Position numbers and translations under genes: made by a program. Below are positions 45,126 to 54,444 of a stretch of DNA of 64,000 bases, one piece after another. The notes beneath the pieces are model-generated. The model was given only the letters and a program-made list of their open reading frames with translations. It ran no database searches and was not told where the DNA came from. The DNA is from Flavobacterium sp. MC2016-06 (lineage in GTDB: Bacteria; Bacteroidota; Bacteroidia; Flavobacteriales; Flavobacteriaceae). Position 1 is the first letter of the stretch. The number at the start of each line of letters is the position of its first letter. The stretch is taken from positions 1 through 64,000 of the forward strand of contig NZ_WMID02000023.1 of assembly GCF_009711165.2 (NCBI RefSeq), given 5' to 3'.

Positions 45126-47150
45126 ATGAAATTTATTAAACATTTTAGCCTACTAATAGTGTTGTTTTTTGCTTCAAAAATAACAGCACAAGAATTTAAA
45201 CTAGGAAAAGTATCTATTGCCGAATTAGAGCAAAAAATACATCCAAAAGATTCTGCAGCACCTGCAGCTATTCTATATAAAAGAGGAAAAGCAAGGATAG
45301 AATATGATACAAATGAAGGTTTTGTAACCATAACAGAGGTTGAGACGCGAGTTAAAATTTATAAAAAAGAAGGTTATGATTGGGCCAATGAAAACATTTG
45401 GTACTATAGTGCATCAGGATCTTCTGAAAAAGTATCATTTAGTGATGCAGTAACCTATAATCTTGTAGGTGGAAAAATTGAAAAAACGAAGTTGAATAAT
45501 GAAGGAATTTTTGATGAGGTTTTAAATAAATACAGATCACAGAAAAAAATAACGATGCCCAATGTAAAAGAAGGATCGGTTATAGAATATAAATATACGA
45601 TTAGGAATAAAAATGGTGTAACGATTAGAGAATGGGATTTTCAAAATACGATTCCCGTAAACTATTCAGAATTTTCGACTTATATTCCAGAATATTATGT
45701 TTTTAATGCGAGATCAAAAGGTTATGTTTTTCCTAATGCAACAACGGTAAAAAACAATAAATCAATAACTTTTACAAGCAAAGAAAGATCTACTAGTGGA
45801 GGTTTTGGAGGTGCGGTAAAGACCGAATATTCTACAGAAAAATTAGATTACATTGAAACTCAAACTACATATGTCGCTGAGAATTTTCCAGCAATAAAAG
45901 AAGAGGTTTATGTAAATAATATGGATAATTATACTTCGAGTATTCAGCATGAATTGGCAATGGTTAAATTTCCTAATCAAGCAATGAAACCTTTTTCTAC
46001 AGATTGGAATTCTGTTGTAAAAACTATTTATGAATATGATGATTTTGGTCCTGAATTAAATAAAACAGGTTATTTTGAAAATGATTTAAAAGTATTGCTA
46101 GAGGGAAAGAATACACCCGACGAGAAGATTTTGGCCATTTTAAATCATGTGAAAAATAATGTAAAATGGAATGATTATACAGGATATAGCTGTGATAATG
46201 GAGTTAAAAAAGCGTACAAAGAAAAAACAGGAAATACTGCTGACATCAATTTAATGTTAACAGCTATGTTACGTTATGCTGGTTTGACTGCAAATCCGGT
46301 TTTAGTAAGTACACGTTCAAACGGAATTGCTTTGTTTCCAAACAGAACAGCTTTTAATTATGTAATTGCTGCGGTAGAAACGCCTAACGGAAATATTTTA
46401 TTAGATGCATCAGATAAATTTTCGGTTCCAAATATATTGCCTTTTAGAGTTTTAAATTGGACAGGAAGATTGATCCGTAAAGATGGTACTTCTGAAGAAG
46501 TAGATTTAATGCCTAAAAAACTTTCTAACGATGTTGTTTTTATGAATTACAGCATCGATCCTGATGGTAAAGTAACCGGAAAAGCCAGAAGACAGTATTC
46601 AGATTATAATGCGATGATAACTAGGAAAAATATTTCTTCTGTTAAAGAAGAAGAATATTTAGAAAAATTGGAGAATCGCAATAATAAAATTGAAATTAGT
46701 GACTATGGCAGAACTAATGAAAAAGAACTTTTACAGCCAATTACAGAAACATACTCTTTTACCGGCAGTAATTTATGTGAACTTATTGGAGGTAAAATTT
46801 ATGTAAATCCAATGTTGTTTTTCACAAACAACAAAAATCCATTTACACAAGATGTACGAGAATATCCAGTAGATTTTGGTTTCCCATTTTTAGACAAATA
46901 TAATATTACGATAAAAATTCCTGAAGGTTTTACTATTGAAACATTACCTGCACCAGCCGTAATAGTAATGGAAGGAGATTTAGGTACTTTTAAATTTAAT
47001 TGTGCAGCAAGTGAAAATAATTTACAGATTGTGATTTCTCACCAAATAAATGAAGGAATCGTAAATACTAATCAATACGAAATGCTAAAAGATTATTACA
47101 AAGCAATGGTAGCAAAAGAAACTGAGAAAATTGTTTTAAAAAGAATCTAA
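45126..47150 (+). CDS. DUF3857 / transglutaminase-like paralogue, catalytic Cys replaced
   Basis: A 674-residue exported protein (signal peptide 1-21, ending KITAQ) paralogous to its neighbours. In the transglutaminase-like domain the Gly-Asp-Cys-x-Asp motif reads GNTADINLML, so Thr371 stands where the catalytic Cys should be, and the His position reads FNYVIAAV. It is therefore probably a pseudo-enzyme with a binding or structural role. It shares its start (KLGKVSIAELEQKIHPKDSA) with the third paralogue, pointing to local duplication. Confidence 0.85.
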   Translation: MKFIKHFSLLIVLFFASKITAQEFKLGKVSIAELEQKIHPKDSAAPAAILYKRGKARIEYDTNEGFVTITEVETRVKIYKKEGYDWANENIWYYSASGSSEKVSFSDAVTYNLVGGKIEKTKLNNEGIFDEVLNKYRSQKKITMPNVKEGSVIEYKYTIRNKNGVTIREWDFQNTIPVNYSEFSTYIPEYYVFNARSKGYVFPNATTVKNNKSITFTSKERSTSGGFGGAVKTEYSTEKLDYIETQTTYVAENFPAIKEEVYVNNMDNYTSSIQHELAMVKFPNQAMKPFSTDWNSVVKTIYEYDDFGPELNKTGYFENDLKVLLEGKNTPDEKILAILNHVKNNVKWNDYTGYSCDNGVKKAYKEKTGNTADINLMLTAMLRYAGLTANPVLVSTRSNGIALFPNRTAFNYVIAAVETPNGNILLDASDKFSVPNILPFRVLNWTGRLIRKDGTSEEVDLMPKKLSNDVVFMNYSIDPDGKVTGKARRQYSDYNAMITRKNISSVKEEEYLEKLENRNNKIEISDYGRTNEKELLQPITETYSFTGSNLCELIGGKIYVNPMLFFTNNKNPFTQDVREYPVDFGFPFLDKYNITIKIPEGFTIETLPAPAVIVMEGDLGTFKFNCAASENNLQIVISHQINEGIVNTNQYEMLKDYYKAMVAKETEKIVLKRI

Positions 47151-47152
47151 CA

Positions 47153-49144
47153 ATGAAATTTTATCAAGCGGTAATAGTTGTTTTTCTGTTTTTTAATTGG
47201 TCTAAAATTAAAGCTCAAAGTTATGAGCTTGGAAGAGTAACTATTACTGAACTTCAAGAAAAAGTAAATCCAAAAGATACAACTGCACCCGCCGCAATTT
47301 TGTTTAAAAAAGGAAGAACTTTTTTTACCTATAATAGAGATAATGGCTTTGTTGCAAATCATGTTTATGAATTTAAAATTAAAATTTACAAAAAAGAAGG
47401 ACTTAGCTGGGCCGATCAAAAAGTGCGTTTTTATATTGGTTATGAGAACCTGAATGAAGACAGGCTCGAGTTTTCTGATGCAGTCACATACAATCTTGAA
47501 AATAATAAAATAGTAAAAACAAAACTCGATAATCAAGGTTCTTTTAAGAAAAAAGTAAATAAGTACTGGAACGAAAAAATGATCACGATGCCCAATGTAA
47601 AAGTAGGCTCGATTATAGAATATAAATACATTTTAAAATCTGAAAACTTAGTTCGATTTCCTGATTTTGATTTACAGTATGATGTACCCGTAAATTATTT
47701 TGAATATAAAGCAGAAATTCCAGAAGTCTATATTTATAAACCAATATTGATTGGTAAATTTCCTCTAGAGTCTGATATGAAATTGGTTAGTGGGAGTCAA
47801 TCTTTTACGGATGAAAATAATCAGAGTAAAACACTTTCGTACAGGCAAATTAATACTTCTTATAAAGGAAAAGATGTTCCAGCTTTAATAAACGAACCTT
47901 ATATTGATAATGTTGACAATTATAAAGGAAGCATTCAGTATGAGTTAGAAAGAATTCGTTATCCAGATAAGCCAGATAAAGATTATTCTAAGACTTGGGA
48001 AGGAGTAGCGACAACTATTTTTAAAGATGAAAATTTCGGGAAAGAACTTAATGAAAAGAACTTTTTGTTAGATGATTTAAGACGAATACTGACTAATGTA
48101 GAATCGCAAAATGACCGATTAAATGTGATTTTTAAGTTCATTCAGAACAAAATGAACTGGAATGAAGTTAATGGCTGTTATACCGATAAAGGAGTTTTAA
48201 AAGCCTATGCAGAGCAAACTGGAAATGTTGCTGAGATTAATTTTATTTTAATTGATATGCTCAAGCTGGCAGGAATAGAAGCCAATCCGGTTTTGGTAAG
48301 TACAATAGAAAACGGTATTCCTGTTTACCCAACAAGAACAGGTTTTAATTATGTTATTGCTGCAGCAGAAATTGATGGGAAACAAATTTTGCTTGATGCA
48401 ACTCATAAATTTACTGTGCCTAATATTTTACCATTAAATGTTCTAAACTGGAAAGGCAGATTAATTAGAAAAGATGGAACTTCGATGGAAATTAATTTAG
48501 TGCCAACTAATTTATCTAGAGATTTGACTAATATTTTGGCTAAGATGGATAGTTCTGGAAAGATAGAGGGTAAAATTAGAACTCAGAAAACAGATTATGA
48601 AGCGTATAGTTTTAGGAATAAAAACGGTAATAAAAATGAAGAAAATTACCTCGAAAAATTAGAACAGCAATTAGGAGACGTAAAAATTTCAGATTACAAA
48701 ATTGAAAATAAAAAAACGAATCTAACCGAATCTGTTTCAGAGACCTTCTCTTTTATATCAGAGAATCAATCAGAGATTATTGGAGGCAAAATTTTTATAA
48801 ATCCATTATTGTTTTTCACAGAATCTAAAAATCCATTTGATCAAGAAACAAGAGAAAATCCAATTTATTTTGGATATCCATCACAAGAAAAATACAGTCT
48901 TAGTATTCAAATTCCAGAAGGTTACGCAGTAGAATCTATGCCAAGTCCAATTAAAATTTTATCAGAAAACAAAGAGATAATTTACGTATTAAATATCTCT
49001 GGAATCGAAAACAAAGTTCAAATTACTTGTTCAAAAGAGATTAACAATAGTATTTTTGCAGCAGATCAATATAAAGGTCTAAAAGATCTTTTTCAGAAAA
49101 TGATCGCGAGTCAAAACGAAAAAATTGTTCTTAAAAAAGTTTAA
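47153..49144 (+). CDS. DUF3857 / transglutaminase-like paralogue, catalytic Cys replaced
   Basis: A 663-residue exported protein (signal peptide 1-21, ending KIKAQ), most similar to the preceding gene (ELGRVTITELQEKVNPKDTT; FNYVIAAAEIDG; ILPLNVLNWKGRLIRKDG). The catalytic position is Val359 (GNVAEINFIL) and the His is again Tyr, so activity is unlikely. It starts 2 bases after its neighbour's stop. Confidence 0.85.
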   Translation: MKFYQAVIVVFLFFNWSKIKAQSYELGRVTITELQEKVNPKDTTAPAAILFKKGRTFFTYNRDNGFVANHVYEFKIKIYKKEGLSWADQKVRFYIGYENLNEDRLEFSDAVTYNLENNKIVKTKLDNQGSFKKKVNKYWNEKMITMPNVKVGSIIEYKYILKSENLVRFPDFDLQYDVPVNYFEYKAEIPEVYIYKPILIGKFPLESDMKLVSGSQSFTDENNQSKTLSYRQINTSYKGKDVPALINEPYIDNVDNYKGSIQYELERIRYPDKPDKDYSKTWEGVATTIFKDENFGKELNEKNFLLDDLRRILTNVESQNDRLNVIFKFIQNKMNWNEVNGCYTDKGVLKAYAEQTGNVAEINFILIDMLKLAGIEANPVLVSTIENGIPVYPTRTGFNYVIAAAEIDGKQILLDATHKFTVPNILPLNVLNWKGRLIRKDGTSMEINLVPTNLSRDLTNILAKMDSSGKIEGKIRTQKTDYEAYSFRNKNGNKNEENYLEKLEQQLGDVKISDYKIENKKTNLTESVSETFSFISENQSEIIGGKIFINPLLFFTESKNPFDQETRENPIYFGYPSQEKYSLSIQIPEGYAVESMPSPIKILSENKEIIYVLNISGIENKVQITCSKEINNSIFAADQYKGLKDLFQKMIASQNEKIVLKKV

Positions 49145-49147
49145 AAA

Positions 49148-49474
49148 ATGGATTTGAAAAACGCACAACTAGACGTCGATACCTGGATAAAAGAACACGG
49201 TGTTAGATATTTTAATGAATTGACCAATATGGCGCAGCTTACCGAAGAAGTTGGTGAAGTTGCCCGAATTATTGCGCGCAGATACGGCGAACAATCAGAA
49301 AAGGAAAGCGATAAAAATAAAGATTTAGGCGAAGAATTAGCAGATGTTGTGTTTGTAGTTTTATGTCTTGCCAACCAAACTGGAATTGATTTACAGTCGG
49401 CTTTTGATAAAAAAATGGATTTAAAATCTGTTAGAGATAAAGATCGTCACAAAAACAATGATAAATTGAAATAA
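49148..49474 (+). CDS. MazG-like nucleotide pyrophosphohydrolase
   Basis: A 108-residue all-alpha NTP pyrophosphatase. The metal-binding set is present as EEVGE and, after 25 or so residues, EELAD (ExxE...ExxD). Such small MazG-like proteins hydrolyse non-canonical or excess NTPs. It lies 3 bases after the DUF3857 trio and is probably translated from the same message, although a functional link is not obvious. Confidence 0.88.
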   Translation: MDLKNAQLDVDTWIKEHGVRYFNELTNMAQLTEEVGEVARIIARRYGEQSEKESDKNKDLGEELADVVFVVLCLANQTGIDLQSAFDKKMDLKSVRDKDRHKNNDKLK

Positions 49475-49573
49475 TTGTGAAATATCAAGAGTGAATTTTG
49501 AATTATGAATGAGGAGTGGTAAATTGCGCACTCGAATTATGTTACTCCTAATTCGCAACTCATAACTAATATC

Positions 49574-50803
49574 ATGAATTTAAAATTAAGCACGAATTCA
49601 CAATACACAATTGATAATTCGCAACTAAATATTACAGGATCAAAAAGCGAAACCAATCGTTTATTGTTACTAAAAGCATTGTTTCCAAATATTACTTTAG
49701 CCAATACATCAAATTCTGATGACAGCGAAGTAATGCAAAAAGCACTTGCAGGAAATGAAGAAATTGTAGACATACATCATGCAGGAACAGCCATGCGTTT
49801 TTTAACTGCTTATTTTGCTGTAAACGAAGGAAGAGAAGTTGTATTGACAGGTTCTAGCAGAATGCAGGAACGTCCGATAAAAATTTTAGTTGAAGCCTTA
49901 GCACAATTAGGTGTTGAGATATCATACGAAAAAGAAGTTGGTTATCCGCCAATAAGAATTAAAGGGAAAAAAGTTACTGACACAAAAGTAACTTTGGCAG
50001 CAAATGTAAGCAGTCAGTATATTTCGGCACTTTTATTAGTCGCTTCAAAATTAGAAAATGGTTTAGAATTGACTTTAGAAGGAGAAATTACTTCAATTCC
50101 TTATATCAAAATGACTTTGGCTTTGCTAAAAGATTTAGATATTCAAACGACTTTTGAAGGAAATGTAATTAAAGTTTTTCCAAAAGAAACAGTTGCATCA
50201 AAAGAAATGGTTGTAGAATCTGATTGGAGTTCTGCATCTTACTTTTTTAGTTTAGTTGCTTTGTCTGATGCTGCAACAATAACTTTGAGCAGTTATAAAA
50301 AAGACAGCTTACAAGGAGATTCAGAATTAGTTTCGCTTTACGAGAAAATGGGAGTGAAAACTACATTTGACAACAATAAAATGACATTGGTAAAACAAGA
50401 AAATTTTAAGTTTGAAGATGTAAATTTTGAATTGAATAATACACCAGATATTGCACAGACAATTGTAGTAACTTGTTTAGGTTTAGGAATTGGTTGTCAT
50501 CTTACAGGTCTTCATACTTTAAAAATTAAAGAAACAGATCGTTTAGAGGCATTAAGAATTGAGCTAACAAAATTAGGAGCCAATATTTCGGTAACTAATG
50601 ATAGTTTAACTTTAGTGCCTTCAGAAAATATCAATCATAATATACATATCGCGACCTATAACGATCACCGTATGGCTATGGCATTTGCACCGCTTGCGAT
50701 AAAAGGGCCAATAATTATTGATGATGCCGAAGTAGTTTCAAAATCATACCCAGATTTCTGGAACGATTTAAAAGCATTAAACTTCAAAATCGAAGAATTG
50801 TAA
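49574..50803 (+). CDS. aroA: 3-phosphoshikimate 1-carboxyvinyltransferase (EPSP synthase)
   Basis: A 409-residue shikimate-pathway enzyme joining PEP to shikimate-3-phosphate. The pattern is intact: ITGSKSETNRLLLLKALF, HHAGTAMRFLTAYFA, GSSRMQERPIKILVEAL, a central SDWSSASYFFS and IKETDRLEALRIELTKLGA with YNDHRMAMAFAPLAI near the end. It is slightly shorter than the usual 420-430 residues, as in other Bacteroidota. It is not in the attenuated aromatic operon. Inverted-arm element copy 4 follows. Confidence 0.95.
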   Translation: MNLKLSTNSQYTIDNSQLNITGSKSETNRLLLLKALFPNITLANTSNSDDSEVMQKALAGNEEIVDIHHAGTAMRFLTAYFAVNEGREVVLTGSSRMQERPIKILVEALAQLGVEISYEKEVGYPPIRIKGKKVTDTKVTLAANVSSQYISALLLVASKLENGLELTLEGEITSIPYIKMTLALLKDLDIQTTFEGNVIKVFPKETVASKEMVVESDWSSASYFFSLVALSDAATITLSSYKKDSLQGDSELVSLYEKMGVKTTFDNNKMTLVKQENFKFEDVNFELNNTPDIAQTIVVTCLGLGIGCHLTGLHTLKIKETDRLEALRIELTKLGANISVTNDSLTLVPSENINHNIHIATYNDHRMAMAFAPLAIKGPIIIDDAEVVSKSYPDFWNDLKALNFKIEEL

Positions 50804-50812
50804 AAATTTTTG

Positions 50813-50974
50813 AAACCATATAAGTTATTTAAGTTCATTTAAAGAAAGGGCTTGATACTAAAAGCTTAATGACATAGCCTCCAGTTTTAACTGGAGGTTT
50901 TTTTTATGCCTTGATTTTCGGCTTCAGCCAAAATATAGATTCCAATAATATGAACTTATATTACTTATATGGTT
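50813..50974. repeat. Inverted-arm element, copy 4
   Basis: Left arm AAACCATATAAGTTATTTAA... from 50813, 9 bases after the aroA stop; right arm ending TATTACTTATATGGTT at 50974. Inside, 50879-50896 is a hairpin (CCTCCAG/CTGGAGG) followed by seven or more T, an intrinsic terminator. A second small palindrome follows at 50914-50930. The remaining 50975-51140 holds the queA promoter. Confidence 0.85.
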
Positions 50975-51044
50975 CCAAAACATATTTTTTGACAGGCCAA
51001 ATCATCAGTAAATCAACCACTTTTGAAAATAAACGTCAAAACAC

Positions 51045-51076
51045 TTGACAACGCCTATCTCACAATCGTATATTTG
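51045..51076 (+). promoter_or_regulatory. Promoter of queA
   Basis: TTG at 51045-51047, a 21-base spacer and a perfect TATATTTG at 51069-51076. The start codon is 64 bases further on, after an AAATCTAAAAT-type word repeat. Confidence 0.6.
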
Positions 51077-51140
51077 CACACGATTTATAATTTTAGATAA
51101 AAAAATCTAAAATCGATAATTTAAAATCTCACACTTCAAT

Positions 51141-52190
51141 ATGAAATTATCACACTTCAATTTCAACTTACCGAAAGAACTTTTAGCTGAATTTCCAGCA
51201 GAAAACAGAGACGAATCTCGCTTAATGGTAATCGATCGTCAAAAACAAACTATCGAACATAAAATGTTTAAAGATGTTATCAATTATTTTGATGACGGAG
51301 ACGTTTTAATTCTTAACAATACAAAAGTTTTCCCTGCACGTTTGTATGGAAACAAAGAAAAAACGGGTGCAAGAATCGAAGTTTTCTTATTAAGAGAATT
51401 AAATTCTGAACAACGTTTATGGGATGTTTTAGTAGATCCAGCTAGAAAAATCCGTATTGGAAATAAACTTTATTTTGGTGACGACGATTCGTTAGTTGCT
51501 GAGGTAATTGACAATACAACTTCTCGTGGTAGAACATTACGTTTTTTATATGACGGTTCTTACGAAGAATTCAGAAATAAATTGACAGAACTTGGAGAAA
51601 CTCCAATTCCTAAATACATCAACAGAGAAGTAACTGCAGAAGATGCTGAAAGATACCAAACAATCTATGCAAAAGAAGAAGGAGCTGTAGCGGCACCAAC
51701 TGCTGGATTGCACTTTTCTAAACACCTTTTGAAAAAATTAGAAATCAAAGGAATAAATTTTGCAGAGGTAACTTTACACGTTGGTTTAGGAACTTTTAAC
51801 CCAGTTGAGGTTGAAGATTTGTCTAAACACAAAATGGATTCAGAAGAGTTGATCATCAAGCAAGACGCTTGTGATATCGTAAACGAAGCAAAAGCAAAGA
51901 AAAAACGTATTTGTGCAGTAGGAACAACTTCTATGCGTGCAATTGAAAGTTCTGTTTCTTCTCAAAATACATTAAATCCTTATGAAGGATGGACCAATAA
52001 ATTTATTTTTCCTCCTCACGATTTTAGTATTGCAAATTGTATGATTACAAATTTCCACACACCAAAATCAACATTATTAATGATGATTTCTGCATTCTGT
52101 GGACATGATTTAATGAAACGCGCTTACGACGAAGCAATCAAAGAAGGATACAAATTCTATTCTTACGGAGATGCGATGTTAATCATCTAA
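51141..52190 (+). CDS. queA: S-adenosylmethionine:tRNA ribosyltransferase-isomerase
   Basis: A 349-residue enzyme that adds the ribosyl-derived ring to preQ1 in tRNA during queuosine synthesis. Family marks are [74 protein letters not shown] and [16 protein letters not shown]. Length is normal. No other queuosine gene is adjacent. Confidence 0.96.
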   Translation: MKLSHFNFNLPKELLAEFPAENRDESRLMVIDRQKQTIEHKMFKDVINYFDDGDVLILNNTKVFPARLYGNKEKTGARIEVFLLRELNSEQRLWDVLVDPARKIRIGNKLYFGDDDSLVAEVIDNTTSRGRTLRFLYDGSYEEFRNKLTELGETPIPKYINREVTAEDAERYQTIYAKEEGAVAAPTAGLHFSKHLLKKLEIKGINFAEVTLHVGLGTFNPVEVEDLSKHKMDSEELIIKQDACDIVNEAKAKKKRICAVGTTSMRAIESSVSSQNTLNPYEGWTNKFIFPPHDFSIANCMITNFHTPKSTLLMMISAFCGHDLMKRAYDEAIKEGYKFYSYGDAMLII

Positions 52191-52211
52191 TACAGCATTA
52201 AGATTTGAAAT

Positions 52212-52243
52212 AAAAAAAACCGTCTATTACGACGGTTTTTTTT
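52212..52243 (+). terminator. queA terminator
   Basis: Stem AAAACCGTC / GACGGTTTT with a 6-base loop and a long T run, 22 bases past the stop. Downstream, 52255-52330 holds an inverted GTTTCAAGTTTCAGATT / AATCTGAAACCTGAAAC repeat, again intergenic only. Confidence 0.9.
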
Positions 52244-52386
52244 ATTTCAAATCTTAATTGTTTCAAGTTTCAGATTTTATTTGTTTCAAGTTTAACCGTA
52301 TTATGAAGCAACTTGGAATCTGAAACCTGAAACAAAAAAAACAACAACCATTTTTTTTGTTATTTTTACAATCAAAATAAAAAACA

Positions 52387-53664
52387 ATGACTTTTCAAAA
52401 TACGCGCGAATTCGCAAAGCAACTCGATTCTCAAGACACTTTAAATCATTATCAAGAACAGTTTATATTTCCAAAAGTAAATGACAAACGCGTTATTTAT
52501 TTCACAGGAAATTCTTTGGGTTTACAGCCAAAAAGAACCAAAGCGTATATTGATGAAGTGATGAATGATTGGGCAGATTTAGCTGTCGAGGGTCATTTTT
52601 ATGCCGAAAAGCCTTGGTGGGATTATCAAGAAAGATTTGCAGAACCGTTGAGCAAAATTGTTGGCGCTTTACCATCAGAAGTTACAGTAATGAATACGCT
52701 TACAGTAAATCTTCATTTATTAATGGTTTCTTTTTATCAGCCAAAAGGGAAACGTTACAAAATTATCTGCGAAGAAAAAGCTTTTCCATCAGATCAATAT
52801 ATGTTTCAAAGTCAAGTACATTTTCATGGATACAAACCAGAAGATGCCATTGTAGAAATTAAACGTCGCGATGGCGAACACAATATTCGTCTAGAAGATG
52901 TTTTAGCAAAAATTGAAGAAGTAGGAGATGAGTTAGCTTTAGTGTTAATTGGTGGAGTAAATTATTATACAGGACAAGTTTTTGATATCAAAACCATCAC
53001 TGCAGCGGGACAAAAAACGGGTGCAAAAGTAGGTTGGGATTTAGCACACGCTGCAGGAAATATAAAATTAGAACTTCATGATTGGAATGTAGACTTTGCT
53101 GCTTGGTGCAGTTATAAATATATGAATTCAGGACCAGGAAATGCTTCTGGCTGTTTTGTTCACGAAAAACATCATAATAATTCAGACCTTCCTCGTTTTG
53201 CGGGATGGTGGGGACATAACAAAGAGCGACGTTTTAAAATGGAACCAACTTTTGATCCTGTTCATGGCGCAGACGGATGGCAGATTAGTAACTTACCAGT
53301 ACTTTCTTTAGCGCCCTATTTAGCTTCGGTAGATATGTTTGCAGAAGTTGGAATGGACGCTTTAATTGCTAAAAGAGATCATATTACTTCTTATTTGGAA
53401 TTTATTTTGCATGAAATTGATAAAGAAGTAAAAGGTAATTTCGAAATTATTACGCCTTCAAATCCTGCAGAAAGAGCTTCGCAATTATCTGTTTTTTTAC
53501 ATGGAGAAGGAAGAAGCTTATTTGATTATTTAATGAAAAACGGTGTAATTACAGATTGGCGCGAACCAAATGTAATTCGTCTGGCACCAGTTCCGTTATA
53601 TTGTTCTTATGAAGACATGTACGATTTTGGACAAATACTTAAAACAGGAATTTTAGAAAAATAA
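52387..53664 (+). CDS. kynU: Kynureninase
   Basis: A 425-residue PLP enzyme that cleaves kynurenine (or 3-hydroxykynurenine) to anthranilate (or its hydroxy form) and alanine, in tryptophan breakdown. Marks are YFTGNSLGLQPKRTKAYIDE, EEKAFPSDQYMFQSQ, GWDLAHAAGNIKLELHDW and CSYKYMNSGPGNASG, which holds the PLP Lys, followed by RFAGWWGHNKERRF. Length is normal. No other kynurenine-pathway gene is in the window. Confidence 0.95.
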   Translation: MTFQNTREFAKQLDSQDTLNHYQEQFIFPKVNDKRVIYFTGNSLGLQPKRTKAYIDEVMNDWADLAVEGHFYAEKPWWDYQERFAEPLSKIVGALPSEVTVMNTLTVNLHLLMVSFYQPKGKRYKIICEEKAFPSDQYMFQSQVHFHGYKPEDAIVEIKRRDGEHNIRLEDVLAKIEEVGDELALVLIGGVNYYTGQVFDIKTITAAGQKTGAKVGWDLAHAAGNIKLELHDWNVDFAAWCSYKYMNSGPGNASGCFVHEKHHNNSDLPRFAGWWGHNKERRFKMEPTFDPVHGADGWQISNLPVLSLAPYLASVDMFAEVGMDALIAKRDHITSYLEFILHEIDKEVKGNFEIITPSNPAERASQLSVFLHGEGRSLFDYLMKNGVITDWREPNVIRLAPVPLYCSYEDMYDFGQILKTGILEK

Positions 53665-53937
53665 AAAAATAAAAAATATTTATTTCTCGCAAAGCCTCTA
53701 AGTTTTGTTTCACGCAGATTTAAAAAGATTAAGCAGATTTTTTTAATCATTTTAATCCTGTAATCTGTGGCTTAAAAACTTTGCGACTTCGCGGCTTTGC
53801 GAGATTTAATAGAACAAAAACTTATAAATAGTCCGCTTACATCTTCTAATCATATAAACTTTCTAGAAAATCATGTAATAAGTTATAGAGATATTAGGCT
53901 TTACTTTGTAGTGTAATAAACTTAAAAAACTACAATC
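53665..53937. repeat. kynU downstream gap with CGCAAAGC-type repeat
   Basis: No gene. TCTCGCAAAGCCTCTAAG at 53686 and CTTCGCGGCTTTGCGAGA at 53786-53804 are inverted partners, enclosing CGCAGATTTAAAAAGATTAA-type words. A -7-like TTACTTTG at 53901-53908 probably serves the next gene. Confidence 0.55.
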
Positions 53938-54357
53938 ATGAAAGCTTTATATATATTAATTGTTGCGTTGTCTATCGTTTCTTGTCAAAATCAGGGGAAA
54001 GCAGATATTAACAAAGCTAAGCAGGCAAGTATTGACTCTATGAAAGTTGAAGTTAATAAACAAAGAATTATTGATTCAATGAAAGTAGAGATGGCTGCTT
54101 TAGAACAAAAAAGAGCAGCAGAGCAAAAAGTTGTAGTTGTACGCCAAACAGATGGAACAGCAACTGCAGCACCAGCTAAGAAAAAAGGCTGGAGTTCTAC
54201 CGCAAAAGGTGCTGTAATTGGAGCAGGAGTTGGTGCAATTACTGGAGCAGTTGTAAGTAAGAAAAAAGGAGAAGGAGCTATTATTGGCGGATTGGCCGGA
54301 GCTGGAGTTGGTGCCGGAACAGGAGCGATTATAGACGGTAAGAAGAAAAAAGAATAG
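53938..54357 (+). CDS. Glycine-zipper lipoprotein
   Basis: A 139-residue lipoprotein with lipobox IVSC (Cys16). Residues 30-65 are helical with a tandem IDSMKVE repeat. The C-terminal half (about 87-132) is a double glycine zipper (AKGAVIGAGVGAITGAVV, GAIIGGLAGAGVGAGTGAII) separated by KKKGEG, which can insert in or span a membrane. Such proteins stabilise or stress-protect the envelope in other bacteria, but no exact role is known here. A very strong terminator follows. Confidence 0.82.
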   Translation: MKALYILIVALSIVSCQNQGKADINKAKQASIDSMKVEVNKQRIIDSMKVEMAALEQKRAAEQKVVVVRQTDGTATAAPAKKKGWSSTAKGAVIGAGVGAITGAVVSKKKGEGAIIGGLAGAGVGAGTGAIIDGKKKKE

Positions 54358-54380
54358 AGAGACTTTAAGTCAAATAAAAT

Positions 54381-54418
54381 ATAAAAGCCCCAGACTAATT
54401 TTAGTCTGGGGCTTTTAA
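54381..54418. terminator. Bidirectional terminator
   Basis: A 15-bp perfect stem (AAAAGCCCCAGACTA and complement) with a 4-base loop lies between convergent genes. Confidence 0.9.
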
Positions 54419-54444
54419 GTTAATTTAGCTTTGTTTATCTTATT

